Below, piece by piece: positions 7,672 to 17,453 of a stretch of 64,000 nucleotides of DNA. The translations under genes and the position numbers were made by a program. The stretch is from the NCBI RefSeq assembly GCF_009735625.1, contig NZ_CP046244.1, positions 806,001 to 870,000 of the forward strand, in the 5' to 3' direction. This DNA comes from Moorella glycerini (GTDB lineage Bacteria; Bacillota; DSM-521; Neomoorellales; Neomoorellaceae). How positions within the stretch are numbered: position 1 is the stretch's first letter; the number at the start of each line of letters is the position of its first letter. The notes beneath the pieces are model-generated. The model was not told the origin of the DNA, did no database searches, and saw nothing but the letters and a program-made list of their open reading frames with translations.

Positions 7672-8835
7672 TCATAATGGCATGGTCAGCCTCTTGATCA
7701 GCATTGTCCCGTAGCTCCCCCGCGGCAGCTTGAAGAAAAGGCGCATTTTCTGCCTGCCGGGGTAAAGGTCATCAGGCTCCGCGGGCTGCAAACGAAAATC
7801 GCCGGGAAAAACTACGGCCTCCCTGGGCGTCGACTTAAAAAAGGCCTGCCGGACCCTGCGCAGGTTGAAACTGCTGCGCTTGATGCCTCTTTCCTCCAGG
7901 ATGGCCGCAAAGAGCCGCTCGGTGCGGGCATCGGGAAACTCCATGCGGCTGGCAGCCAGCGGCAGGAAAAGAGACTGCAAATAGGCAAGCTCTTTTCTTT
8001 CCAGGCGCCGGTAAAAAAGATAGGGTCCGGCCACTCCGCGTACAGCCGTAAGATCAAGCCCCAGTTCCTGCAAAATCCTGCGTAAAAGCTCGTTAAAAAG
8101 AAAACTCTGGTAGGCCGAAAAAAGAAGCGAGAGCTCTTCTCCCGGGATCATCTGCAGGGCATCTATGTAGGCCTTCGGTTTCTCTGCCAGCAGGGAAAAC
8201 ATCCTGCATTCCATCGTAGTTTTGGCACGCGTTAGACACGTCGCCCAATCCCCCCAGTGCTCGCGGAAAAAGAGCTTGCGTTCCCTGGCCTCTCTTTTTT
8301 CTTCCGGGTAAATACCGGTAAGGTAGATCTGCAGGCTGCCGTTATAGTGCCTTTTCAGCAGCCTTTCGGCCATAAGGCCCATCTGGCGGTCCATGCTGCC
8401 AAAACGCTGGTCGTCATAGTAATTAGGGTAGCCGAAACCCCGCACCTCATCAACCCGGCGGCTGATGCGGGATACCTCCGCCGCGTTGAGAGCGCGGAGG
8501 GTGATGGCAAATTCGTTTCCCTCCAGGAGGTCTGGCCCCATGGGCCTGTCCATGTAACCTGCGCTTCGCAGGGAAAAGTTTGTTTCTTCAGTGGTTAAGT
8601 CACTAGCATGCTTCACCGTGACGTACTGGAAGGTGTGGGCGTGCCTGTCCTTCAAACCCCCGTAAGCAAAAAGACGGTAGGGAAGGTGATGGGCCCTGGC
8701 CAGGCACATTAAAAGATCAATGGTATTCCATCCCTTCTTTTCCAAAAGGTACAGCCGATAAGGACCCTTTTCGCGGACAGGCAGTCTGGCCAGTTCCCGG
8801 ACCATGAAATCCTCGGGGATTACCTTTAATTTCAT
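7672..8835 (-). CDS. truD: TruD-family tRNA pseudouridine synthase
   Basis: 387 residues from the ATG at 8835, which has AAGGAG seven bases upstream and gives the family start MKLKVIPEDFMVRE. The TruD signature FAYGGLKDRHAHTFQYVTV follows near residue 60, with the presumed catalytic Asp in KDRHA. It carries NYYDDQRFGS near residue 130 and a long insertion domain, as in archaeal and clostridial TruD proteins. The enzyme modifies tRNA uridine 13. The frame stays open for another 69 codons upstream to 9042 with protein-like sequence (MSKVYFRILAKGLPRDYG), but the strong ribosome site and family alignment favour 8835. Confidence 0.88.
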   Translation of the reverse strand: MKLKVIPEDFMVRELARLPVREKGPYRLYLLEKKGWNTIDLLMCLARAHHLPYRLFAYGGLKDRHAHTFQYVTVKHASDLTTEETNFSLRSAGYMDRPMGPDLLEGNEFAITLRALNAAEVSRISRRVDEVRGFGYPNYYDDQRFGSMDRQMGLMAERLLKRHYNGSLQIYLTGIYPEEKREARERKLFFREHWGDWATCLTRAKTTMECRMFSLLAEKPKAYIDALQMIPGEELSLLFSAYQSFLFNELLRRILQELGLDLTAVRGVAGPYLFYRRLERKELAYLQSLFLPLAASRMEFPDARTERLFAAILEERGIKRSSFNLRRVRQAFFKSTPREAVVFPGDFRLQPAEPDDLYPGRQKMRLFFKLPRGSYGTMLIKRLTMPL

Positions 8836-9110
8836 TGTCTTACTCCTTATGCCTGTTTGTGGCCTCCCTAAATATGTACCACAATCCCTACCGCTTTGCA
8901 AATATGCCGGACCGAAAACAAAAGCCAGAACACCGTCGCCGTCGCTGCCAGCATCTAACAGCATTTTGCCAAAAGGGAACTTGATGAGGCCATAGTCCCG
9001 CGGCAAACCCTTTGCCAATATTCGAAAATAAACCTTGCTCACCCGGACCCTCTTAGGTAAAATAAAGTAAAAACTTGGTAGGGAGACTCTTGCAAGGGAG
9101 AAAACATCGC

Positions 9111-9464
9111 ATGTTAAGAAGAGCCCAAGAAATGAGAGAGGAAATAGTTACCGGTTTAAGAGGTGGCAAAGGTTACGTCGAAATAGTTCACATCCTGGAA
9201 GAAAGTAAAAATGAATTCAATGGAAAGGGAAGACTATTTGCCAGGTTTACCCTTAACCCGGGTGCTTCAATTGGCTGGCACCAGCACAGCGGCGATTCTG
9301 AAGCTTATTACATACTCAGCGGACAGGGAATAGTAAATGACAACGGGACGGAATCCATCGTTAAGGCCGGCGATATGATTCTTACAAAAAATGGTGAATA
9401 TCACTCGATAATCAATAACGGTGAAGAAGATCTGGTGTTCATCGCGTTAATTTTGTTCGCATAA
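9111..9464 (+). CDS. Small cupin-domain protein
   Basis: 117 residues from the ATG at 9111 (GGGAG ten bases upstream); in-frame TTG codons at 9075 and 9090 are alternative starts. The double-stranded beta-helix motifs are clear: motif 1 GASIGWHQHSGDSEAYYILSG with the metal-binding His-x-His and Glu, and motif 2 GDMILTKNGEYHSIINNG with the last His. It is about the minimal single-domain cupin size. Function is not predictable beyond metal-dependent binding or enzymatic activity. It stands alone, divergent from truD, with lower GC than its neighbours. Confidence 0.85.
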   Translation: MLRRAQEMREEIVTGLRGGKGYVEIVHILEESKNEFNGKGRLFARFTLNPGASIGWHQHSGDSEAYYILSGQGIVNDNGTESIVKAGDMILTKNGEYHSIINNGEEDLVFIALILFA

Positions 9465-9614
9465 CTGCCCTTGATACCGGAGCCTTGGCGTACTCTATAT
9501 TTTTGAGGAAAACTCTCCGGAGTGAGGGCGTTAATATAACTACTGCCAGCATCGTAGAGGAAGATCGCCGGTAATATGTTACCTCGATACCAGCGCCCTG
9601 GTGAAGCTGTATAT

Positions 9615-12600
9615 TTATGAGGAAAGCCGCCTGGCCTCGGCTTCGCGCTGCAGGCGCGCCAGCACGGCAGCGACCCGGAGCTCGCTCTTGCGCTCCTTCA
9701 TGCCGTCCGCCAGGCGGCTGGCGGCGTCCATGGCCGCCCGGGCCAGGATGCGCGGCGCTAAAAGGCTGGCCGTGTCACCCACAACCGGCACCTTGCAGCC
9801 GAAAAGCAAGTCGCCGGCGACGGGTTTCAGGGCATCTGCCGGCAGGTCGGTAACAAGGATCTTGTCGCGCTTGTCGAATAGAGAAGCAACCTCGCGCAGG
9901 ACGGGCCAGAAAAGCGCTCCCTCCCCAGCAAACTGCGCCCTGGAGTTAAGCAGGCTTTGAATCACCAGAAAATCGAGCATCTCCTGCGCTCGCGCGGCAC
10001 GGATATTTTCACGTTCAATCCGATCTGCCACCGAATAGTGATTGAATTCCTCCAGGACTATCTGTGCCAGCTTTTCGCGTAGCGGCTCAACCTCTGCCGC
10101 CGTAAGGATCTCCTCCTCCAGGAGCTGCAGGTTCTCGAGATCCCTCCATGACAGGATAAGCCGGACCTCGCGACTGCCGCCAGGTCCCCGGCAGACTGCC
10201 GCATAGCCCACTACCTCAGCACCATCCAGCCAGGGAACGGGGACGGCCAGCCGCCGCACGCATCCGGGAAGCTCGAAACCATTCAAGTATTCTAAAATAC
10301 GCTCAAAAAATGGGTCACCATACGAGGCAAAATGCACACGTCCTCCACCCCCGGCCAGCCCTTCCTCGTAAAGCTCACGGGAAACGGTAAGGACTGCTCC
10401 CTCCGGAACGCCCTCAATGCCCGCCAGGGTCAGCACGGGCTTTCCGTCCTCGTCTGCGACGACACACCCCAGGTCGCGCAGGTACCGCGACTCTTTCAGG
10501 GCCTCCCATATCGCCGCCAGGTTTACCGGCGCCGGCCGCCGGTCGCCGGCCCCGGCCAGTCGCATGTAAATCTCGTAAAGTTCCTGCGGGTTGATTTCCA
10601 TGCTCTTCGTGCGCCGGCGCTGCTCCTCGAGCCGTTTCCGGGCGCGCGCCTCCAGCTCTTCCTGGGTCAGCGTCCCCTCGGCCAGCTGGCGGAACTCCTC
10701 CGGTTCCACCGGCAGTAGGGAGACCTGCTGGGTGCCGACGATCAGGTTGGCCTTAGCCAGGCGGGACAGCAGCCGCCCGTACACAATCTCCTCGGCGCTG
10801 CCGGCATAGCAGAGATTAAGGACGTAGATATCCTGGTGCTGCTGGCCGATGCGGTCAATCCGCCCGACCCGCTGCTCGATTTTCATGGGGTTCCAGCCCA
10901 GATCGAAGTTGATGAGCAGGTCGGCGGTCTGCAGGTTCAGGCCTTCCGCCGCGGCGTCCGTGCACACCAGCACGTCGACCTCGCCGCGCAGGAACCGCTC
11001 TTTTACCTCTTCGCGGTCGACGGCAACCATGCGGCCTGTGCCCGCATCGAAATACTCGCCCCCCTGGCCGGAATAGGTGCCGATGCGCATCCAGGGGTCG
11101 GCCTGGCGCAGGCGGGCGACGATATCCTTGAGGGTATCGAAGAAACGGGTAAAGACGACAACCTGGCGGATGCGCCCGGCCTGCCGGTCGCGACGCTGGT
11201 CGAGCACATTTAAAAGTTCTTTCATCTTCGAGGAGGGCCCGCTCAGGTCGGCCATGTGGTTGATCATTTCCTGCAGCCGCTCCCGCTCCCATTCCAGATC
11301 GGCCGGGGTGCGATCTTTAAGCAGGGATTCTGCCGCCTCAAGGTCGTTTTCGTCCTCACTTTCATAGACCAGCTCCTGCAGCGCGGCGAGGCCGGAATCG
11401 CCTGCTTCCGTCACGAGCTGGTGCCGCAGGGTGGCTTCGACCTTGCGCAGGCGGCGCTGCAGCGTTTCGCGCAGGGCGTAGAGGCTGGACGCGAACCGCA
11501 GCCGCAGGAAGCTCAGCAGGAAGCTCATCATTTGCTGCGCCTGGTGGTCGCCGCGAGCCTGGATTTGCCTGGTCAGACCCTGGCAGTATTTCTCCAGCTC
11601 ATCGTAAATGCGACGTTCCAGGGGCGTAAACTCGATCCGGGGTAAGGAAAGGATATGGCGCCGGGGGAGGTTTTGCCGTAGCTGCCCACGGTCGCGGTAA
11701 ATCTCAAGCAACCGCCGGGTATGCCTGAGCATCACCCGGGAAAGGGGGGAAACACTGAATAACAAACGGTACATTAACTGGCGGTCCCTGCCGCGGGGAA
11801 CCCGGCCGTACTCCAGCCACTGGTGCAGCGTTGCCCGGATGCGCCCGTCAATGACGCTTTCCTCGATAAAGCGCCAGAGCATGGGGTCCTGCACGGGCAC
11901 TGCCTTTACAGCCCGCCGCAGGAATTCCCATTCCAGCTCCCCGGGCTCCTGCCCGTCCATGAGCCGGCCCAGGAGTTCATAGTACTGCAATGTCAGGGCC
12001 GGATCAAACTGGAAGGCGCCCACACGATTGGTCAGCGCCAGCAGGTCGCATACTTCCACGGGATGGATCTGCATGGGGGTGGCCGTGGCCAGCCACAGGC
12101 TGCGCGCCCTGCGGCGCAGGTAATTATTGGTGACAGTATAGAGAAGTCCAAAGTCCGGGTGCACCCCGCAGCCGGCCGCAGGGTTATGCCGCCGGAGGGC
12201 GTGGGCTTCATCCACCAGGGCAATGTCGAAGGGCGCCGCAAGGGAAAGGGCTTCCGCCCGCTCGCGGCGGGCGAGGAGCCCCGTCGAGACGATCACCAGG
12301 TCCGGCTCATAAAGGGATCTCGCCGGCCAGGTCTCTGCCGCCGGGAAGATATACTCGTGCGCGGTTTCCGGCGTGGTGCGCGCCAGGCCAAAGGAGAGCA
12401 GCATCTTCGCCGCCATCTGGCGGTGCCACTGCCGGGTGAGGCTCGCCGGTGCGGCAATAAGGATGCGTTTCACCAGGCCCGCCAGGTACAGGGAACGGAA
12501 GGCGAGCCCCGCCTCGATGGTCTTCCCCAGGCCGACCTCATCGCACAAGAGGTAGGAGTGGGGCCAGGTTTCAACCAGCCGGCGCACCACGATGGCCTGG

Positions 12601-13520
12601 TGCGGCCACGGCTCTACAGGCGCGGTCTCCATACCCACGAAGCGGCCGCCGGGCATCTTCGGCGCGTCGCGTAAGATGGCGAAGCGCAGCCGTTCCATGA
12701 CCGCAGGCGGTGCCGCCACCCCGGTTGCAGCCCGCGTGCCGTTCACCTCTACCGGAAAGTCTATTCCCTCCGCGAACCGGATCAGGCGGCGCCGGACCGC
12801 TTCCGGCAGGGTCAGCACCGGCAGGTGGGGGACTTTACCCATCCACAGGTTCTCAAAGGCTTCGACAGCTTCGTCGACCCGCCGGCGGTCCGTCTCGCCC
12901 CACCAATCGCAGTGGACGTCAATATTTTCAGCGTTCAGGATAAGGGCTGTTTTCGATTCGTTCAGCGTCCCGGCCCCGTACAGCCGATTGCCGAATTCAT
13001 CGTACAGGACAAACCACTTTTCGTGGACATAGCCGTCGTCCACGGCGTCCAGGGGTAGCGGCTCGCCGGTTTCTTTATGCACCCGGAAGGCCACCCGCAC
13101 CTCAAGATAGCCGTGGGCCACCATCCAGGCGAGGAGCGTTACGCCGTTTCGCACCCCCTGCGGCCAGGAGCCGGCCCGGTCGAGCTCGCCGTTCAATCTC
13201 GCCGCCAGCCGCTCCCTGTCCCCGGCCAAAATGGCCCTCACGTCTTCGGGTTCCAGGTCGGCACCGACGATAAGGCGCATCTTGCCCCCCCGGCCGACAA
13301 AGGCGGAGAAGCCCATCGAGGCGGCGGCCAGGGAGGACGAACGAAAGTACCCGGCCACGCGATCGTACCGCACCGCCAGGCGGAGGGCGGGCACGTAGAA
13401 ATCGTGCAGCATGTCGACCGGGCGGCCGTCGATCAGGGTAGAAGATGTCCTATAGGACAGGAGCCAGCGGCGGGACCGCAGGCCTTTACCTTGTAAAGGG
13501 GTTTCCATCAGATCCGTCAT
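9615..13520 (-). CDS. SNF2-type helicase with N-terminal phospholipase D motif (Hma-like helicase)
   Basis: 1301 residues from ATG 13520, preceded by GGGGAGATAGC; the longer open frame overlaps the methylase. Residues about 1-200 are a PLD-like domain with a single VHEKWFVLYDEFG motif (HxK) near residue 165. Next come the helicase motifs: DEVGLGKTIEAG (Walker A, about 330), DEAH in ALVDEAHALRR, ATATPMQ, and in the C-terminal lobe VLVCTDAAAEGLNLQ and QRVGRIDRIGQ (about 890). It is the last gene of a four-gene minus-strand set: DUF499 ATPase, small protein, DUF1156 methylase, helicase. The likely role is recognising and processing unmodified foreign DNA. Whether the PLD part cuts DNA is unknown; one HKD motif per chain implies a dimer. 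Confidence 0.88.
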   Translation of the reverse strand: MTDLMETPLQGKGLRSRRWLLSYRTSSTLIDGRPVDMLHDFYVPALRLAVRYDRVAGYFRSSSLAAASMGFSAFVGRGGKMRLIVGADLEPEDVRAILAGDRERLAARLNGELDRAGSWPQGVRNGVTLLAWMVAHGYLEVRVAFRVHKETGEPLPLDAVDDGYVHEKWFVLYDEFGNRLYGAGTLNESKTALILNAENIDVHCDWWGETDRRRVDEAVEAFENLWMGKVPHLPVLTLPEAVRRRLIRFAEGIDFPVEVNGTRAATGVAAPPAVMERLRFAILRDAPKMPGGRFVGMETAPVEPWPHQAIVVRRLVETWPHSYLLCDEVGLGKTIEAGLAFRSLYLAGLVKRILIAAPASLTRQWHRQMAAKMLLSFGLARTTPETAHEYIFPAAETWPARSLYEPDLVIVSTGLLARRERAEALSLAAPFDIALVDEAHALRRHNPAAGCGVHPDFGLLYTVTNNYLRRRARSLWLATATPMQIHPVEVCDLLALTNRVGAFQFDPALTLQYYELLGRLMDGQEPGELEWEFLRRAVKAVPVQDPMLWRFIEESVIDGRIRATLHQWLEYGRVPRGRDRQLMYRLLFSVSPLSRVMLRHTRRLLEIYRDRGQLRQNLPRRHILSLPRIEFTPLERRIYDELEKYCQGLTRQIQARGDHQAQQMMSFLLSFLRLRFASSLYALRETLQRRLRKVEATLRHQLVTEAGDSGLAALQELVYESEDENDLEAAESLLKDRTPADLEWERERLQEMINHMADLSGPSSKMKELLNVLDQRRDRQAGRIRQVVVFTRFFDTLKDIVARLRQADPWMRIGTYSGQGGEYFDAGTGRMVAVDREEVKERFLRGEVDVLVCTDAAAEGLNLQTADLLINFDLGWNPMKIEQRVGRIDRIGQQHQDIYVLNLCYAGSAEEIVYGRLLSRLAKANLIVGTQQVSLLPVEPEEFRQLAEGTLTQEELEARARKRLEEQRRRTKSMEINPQELYEIYMRLAGAGDRRPAPVNLAAIWEALKESRYLRDLGCVVADEDGKPVLTLAGIEGVPEGAVLTVSRELYEEGLAGGGGRVHFASYGDPFFERILEYLNGFELPGCVRRLAVPVPWLDGAEVVGYAAVCRGPGGSREVRLILSWRDLENLQLLEEEILTAAEVEPLREKLAQIVLEEFNHYSVADRIERENIRAARAQEMLDFLVIQSLLNSRAQFAGEGALFWPVLREVASLFDKRDKILVTDLPADALKPVAGDLLFGCKVPVVGDTASLLAPRILARAAMDAASRLADGMKERKSELRVAAVLARLQREAEARRLSS

Positions 13521-13557
13521 GCTATCTCCCCACGAACACTGGCTGCTGCCGGCTCTA

Positions 13558-16500
13558 CTAAAGGCCGAAAAGGATGGCCCCGGCCTCTTTCCGCAGCTCC
13601 TCGTCGGCCATTTCCGCCGCCCAGACGTAGAGTAGGTCGCGGAACACCTGTTCCCGGCCCCCGGTGTGCTGCGTAAGATAAGCGCGGGCGACGGGCACAT
13701 CGCCTTCCCGGTAAGCAAGGATCAAACCGTGGAGGAGGTCCCACTCGGTCTGCGGGTTATCTATACGCTTTTTGCTGCGCTCCTCCGGCCGGGCCAGGCG
13801 CAGTTTCGAGCCCCGGCGGACGAGGGGCGCATGGTAGCCGCTATCCCCGGCAGTGGTGCGCCCGGTACGCCTGCCCCGGCTTTCGTCATTGATGCCAATC
13901 ATCCGCCCGTTGACGGTATAGCCGGCGGCCCTGCCCTCCAGGCTGATATTGAGGGAACGGGAAAGGTTCAGGGCCTCATTATAGGGGAATTCGGCCAGGC
14001 CGAAGATGCCGTAGAGGGTGAGGGCCATGGCGGCTTCCGGGTTCAGGTCGTCCACCCGCAGGCGCCCCCCGGTCAGGCGGGCGATCTGGTGCTGGGCGAC
14101 GACGGCGCTGGCCTCGTTCATAGCGCGGGTGGGGCTCACCGGCTCGTCGCCGTCCAGCACCGGCCAGTGCTGGGAAAGCACATGGAGGGCGCGGCCGTAA
14201 CTGGCCACCATCTCGTCCACCGGGTTCAGGTGCAGCGGCTCGAACTCCTTCAAGCCTTGGCGCACCGCCTCGCGCACCCGCTGCGCCACCCCGGTGCCGC
14301 CGAAGCCGCTCCAGGTGGCGGGGATGCTGTCCGTTGCCCCTCGTTTACGGCAAGTCAAGAAAATCGAACTGGTGGCAGCGGCATAATCTTTAATTCTCAG
14401 GGATTGCTTGAACTCAGATTCTATGGGAAAAGACGACGTGATCACCCAACCGTTCACAATAAGTGAACGTGTAAGCGCTTCCCAGGCTTCCTGCGTCTTG
14501 TGTGTAAACATAATTGTCATTATGCCCTCGTCCTTTAAAACACGCATACATTCGGCGAAAATCTCGCCCATTAGGCGTTCGTACTCCTTTGCCGCCTGAC
14601 CAGCCGACCCGTGGCGTGTTGGGTTGGCCACGGCCTCGTCCGTCTTGTTGGTAAGCCGCCGCAGGAATAAGTCCGGGTATAAGTCATGGAGAGTACGCCG
14701 CTGCCAGACATAAAAGTAGTCGGACATCTCCGAGTACTGGACATTATTGTAATATGGAGGATCTATGCATATGAGATCGACGGAACGTTCGGGTAAGTCC
14801 ATGTGGGCAGCTGTGCCGCACCGGATACTTACTGGAGGTGCGGTTCCAACCAGCTTGTCATGCAATGGTGCCACCAGCTCCGCTATGCCTTCATATGCAT
14901 CTAAGACCTGTGAGAGAGCCCAGGCCGCGCCGGAATTGGGGCCGCTGAAGATCATCTCTCCGAATGTCCACTTTGGTGAGTAGTCATGGCGCCCAAATGT
15001 TCCCGAAACGATCGCCCGTTGCGGTATCCAACGGGTCTGCTTGCTGTTATAGTCGACACACTTGTCAATCACAAACTGGAGGTACGTTACGACGGCGCGT
15101 CCGCGTTCTTTGCCGAGTTCCTTTAAGATTTCAGACTTGAGGCGGTTAAGCTCCTCTACCAGGATAAGGTGCCCCAGGAGCTGGCGCGGGGTAAACATGT
15201 CGCACCAGCGCGTCATGCCGAAGCTAAGTGGCTGTTGTGTGTTATATCCTTGAGGGAGGTTCTCCGTAGGAATAAGCCCCTGCCGCTCCCACCCGGGCCA
15301 GCGTTCAGCAAGGCGCTTTTCAGCCTCGGCCAGGGCCGCCAGGTCCCCCTCGTTGGGCGGCCGGAAGAAGCGCACCTTCTCGGTCTTAATTTCCCCGGCC
15401 CGTTCACCGCTGGTATAGCGCTGCGGCCTGCCGTGCTTATCCAGCTTTGGCTGGTGGCGCACGGCCACGACGCAGTAAAGCCGGTCCTGCCACCTCCCGT
15501 GCGGCGATTCCCCCCGCGCCTGGGCTTTAATCTCGTCGGCGGGAATAGCTTGACGGCAGTGGACGCATAAACCGACGCCGTCCTTCACCGTCGCGAAGTT
15601 AGGGTCCTCGCCGTTGGGCCCCCGGTTGCCCCTGACGCGGTAGGTTTCAAAGCGGACTTTCCCGCCTCTTTTCCGGCCGTCAGTGACGATCCGCACGCCC
15701 CACTTATCGCCTTCTTTTGCCAGCCAGCAGGTGTTCAACAGCGGCGCCTCGCCGCCGCAATGGGGGCAGGTGACCTGGCGGCAATAAAGAAGCCCTATCT
15801 GATCCTGCTCAGGCCCATCGAACTGTGAAACGACTTCCGGGCACTTACTGCAATGTCTCCTGAGATGCTCCAATTCCTCCCTGGGAAGCGGCGAAAAAGG
15901 CGTCACATCAGCCATCTGCTGTTCGACGTGCGAAACCAAACGGTTACCCCATTTCTCCAGGTCTTTGAGCAGGTTAAGCCCAAACCTTGCCGGGTAGTCA
16001 AGAGTAGCGTGAAGTATTACAGCAGCAACAGGGTTTAATTCGTTGGCAATAACTCTATGCCCGAGGCGCATGGCCTCAAACGGGATAGAACCGCCTCCTG
16101 TCGTGGGATCAAGCACTGTCAACGGTTCATTCACTGGAGCTGGATGGTGCGCATAAGCTCGACCATAGGCGTACAAATCTTCATCGTCCCATTTAATGAC
16201 AGATCCTAAAATGCTTTTTATACGTTCCGACTTGGCAAACTCGAGCCGCTCATTCACATGGGCCGGGTCTGCAGCTACCCGTTGGACCTGGATGCGATCG
16301 CCCTTTTCAGGCCAGGGCTGCGGCAGCGGCTGCGACTCCTGGGCCCAACGTTCGATAACCGGATGGCTGCGAAGGCCCGGGTCGGCGTTGCAGAGCTTTT
16401 GAATAATCTCCCGGTTCTTAGCACGCCGTTCCTGTTCCTTTTCCATTGCCCGCAGGACGGCTTCATCGACCGGCAGCCATTCGGCTCCCGCTCTGTCGGT

Positions 16501-16800
16501 TTTCACGCGGCTGAGCATTTGCCCGGTAAGCGTCCACGGCTCGCCGTTGACCAAAGCCTGCACCTTTTCGATGCCCAGCTGGCGGAGAAACCAGTCCGGG
16601 TCCGTACCGGCAGGCAGAAGGGAGCCGAGGATGGCGGCTCTGCTCGGTACAAGGGGCCGCCGCGCCCACCAGACGTGGAGGCGATGTACAGGCGGTGCCT
16701 TGCCAGTATCGCGCTCCCGCTGGGTTTCGGCGCCGACCTGGTGGCAGGGAAAGCCCGCTTCGATGAGGCGGACGTCAGTCCTGTCTTTACCGTTCTGCAT
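13558..16800 (-). CDS. DUF1156 adenine-specific DNA methylase (Hma-like methylase)
   Basis: 1080 residues. The N-terminus carries the DUF1156 segment HRLHVWWARRPLVPSRAAI near residue 45. SAM-binding motif I is LDPTTGGGSIPFEAM near residue 230, and catalytic motif IV is DPPYYNNVQYSEM near 680, marking an N6-adenine (or N4-cytosine) methyltransferase of the beta-like type. Between them are Cys pairs resembling zinc ribbons (CSKC, CPHCGG, CVHC) and a long insert. It is 12 bp downstream of the small unknown gene and 37 bp upstream of the helicase start, so it is in one operon. It most likely marks host DNA so that the helicase and ATPase act on unmodified invaders; this role is inferred. Confidence 0.9.
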   Translation of the reverse strand: MQNGKDRTDVRLIEAGFPCHQVGAETQRERDTGKAPPVHRLHVWWARRPLVPSRAAILGSLLPAGTDPDWFLRQLGIEKVQALVNGEPWTLTGQMLSRVKTDRAGAEWLPVDEAVLRAMEKEQERRAKNREIIQKLCNADPGLRSHPVIERWAQESQPLPQPWPEKGDRIQVQRVAADPAHVNERLEFAKSERIKSILGSVIKWDDEDLYAYGRAYAHHPAPVNEPLTVLDPTTGGGSIPFEAMRLGHRVIANELNPVAAVILHATLDYPARFGLNLLKDLEKWGNRLVSHVEQQMADVTPFSPLPREELEHLRRHCSKCPEVVSQFDGPEQDQIGLLYCRQVTCPHCGGEAPLLNTCWLAKEGDKWGVRIVTDGRKRGGKVRFETYRVRGNRGPNGEDPNFATVKDGVGLCVHCRQAIPADEIKAQARGESPHGRWQDRLYCVVAVRHQPKLDKHGRPQRYTSGERAGEIKTEKVRFFRPPNEGDLAALAEAEKRLAERWPGWERQGLIPTENLPQGYNTQQPLSFGMTRWCDMFTPRQLLGHLILVEELNRLKSEILKELGKERGRAVVTYLQFVIDKCVDYNSKQTRWIPQRAIVSGTFGRHDYSPKWTFGEMIFSGPNSGAAWALSQVLDAYEGIAELVAPLHDKLVGTAPPVSIRCGTAAHMDLPERSVDLICIDPPYYNNVQYSEMSDYFYVWQRRTLHDLYPDLFLRRLTNKTDEAVANPTRHGSAGQAAKEYERLMGEIFAECMRVLKDEGIMTIMFTHKTQEAWEALTRSLIVNGWVITSSFPIESEFKQSLRIKDYAAATSSIFLTCRKRGATDSIPATWSGFGGTGVAQRVREAVRQGLKEFEPLHLNPVDEMVASYGRALHVLSQHWPVLDGDEPVSPTRAMNEASAVVAQHQIARLTGGRLRVDDLNPEAAMALTLYGIFGLAEFPYNEALNLSRSLNISLEGRAAGYTVNGRMIGINDESRGRRTGRTTAGDSGYHAPLVRRGSKLRLARPEERSKKRIDNPQTEWDLLHGLILAYREGDVPVARAYLTQHTGGREQVFRDLLYVWAAEMADEELRKEAGAILFGL

Positions 16801-16811
16801 AACAGTCGCCC

Positions 16812-17423
16812 CTACCTGCGCAGCTTCTCAAGCAGGTGAAGGACCGCCCTGTCGCCGGGCTGGCCGCCCAGCATGATGCGCATGCCGGCTAAAGCCCAGC
16901 GGTTGGCCGCCTCGCCGTACTGGGTCCCCCGCGTCAGCCAGTACGCGGCTTCCTCGCGGCTGAAACGCGCCACACGCCAGGCAATGAGCTCAACCCGGTC
17001 CATCTCCTTCAACCTTTCCTGGAGTTTAAAAATAAGCGCCAGTTTTACGCCCGCCTCCTCGTCCAGGGGCAGATTGCCCCGGAAAGTAATACGGCCATTG
17101 CCAAGGACCCGCTGCAGTTCAAGGGGGATCCCGGCCGCATCGCAGACGCTGCCGATAATCACGCGGATTACAGGCAAACAGCGGCGCAGGGGCTGGCCGT
17201 ACAGGAGCCCCCGGTCCCTAAGAGCCGTTTTACCCGCGGCCCCGCCGTTTTTCTGCAGGTCCTCCCCGGGTGCAAAGCGCTCTTTAACCACAAAGACGGG
17301 CACAGGCTTGTCTTTATATTCGGTTACCCGCAGGACCCAGGGGGCCTGCGTTAAAAGAGGGCGGATGCGCTGCTGGAAATCCCGCTCCAGGTCCCAGCCG
17401 GTGGCTGGCTTCTGCTTTGTCAT
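16812..17423 (-). CDS. Small uncharacterised protein of the methylase-helicase-ATPase locus
   Basis: About 203 residues. ATG 17423 is preferred over ATG 17429 because GAGGG is six bases before it and touches the other. I see no catalytic motif. It begins WDLERDFQQRIRPLL, followed by a predicted beta-rich region with VTEYKDKPVPVFVVKERF, and ends in a helical, Arg-rich segment (ELIAWRVARFSREEAAYWLTR). It is tightly packed between the DUF499 ATPase (31 bp) and the methylase (12 bp), so it is almost certainly part of the system. It could be an adaptor or specificity factor. Similar short proteins accompany some DUF499 loci, but I cannot name the family with confidence. Confidence 0.75.
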   Translation of the reverse strand: MTKQKPATGWDLERDFQQRIRPLLTQAPWVLRVTEYKDKPVPVFVVKERFAPGEDLQKNGGAAGKTALRDRGLLYGQPLRRCLPVIRVIIGSVCDAAGIPLELQRVLGNGRITFRGNLPLDEEAGVKLALIFKLQERLKEMDRVELIAWRVARFSREEAAYWLTRGTQYGEAANRWALAGMRIMLGGQPGDRAVLHLLEKLRR

Positions 17424-17453
17424 GGTCATCCCTCGCTACTTTTGTCGATTCTG

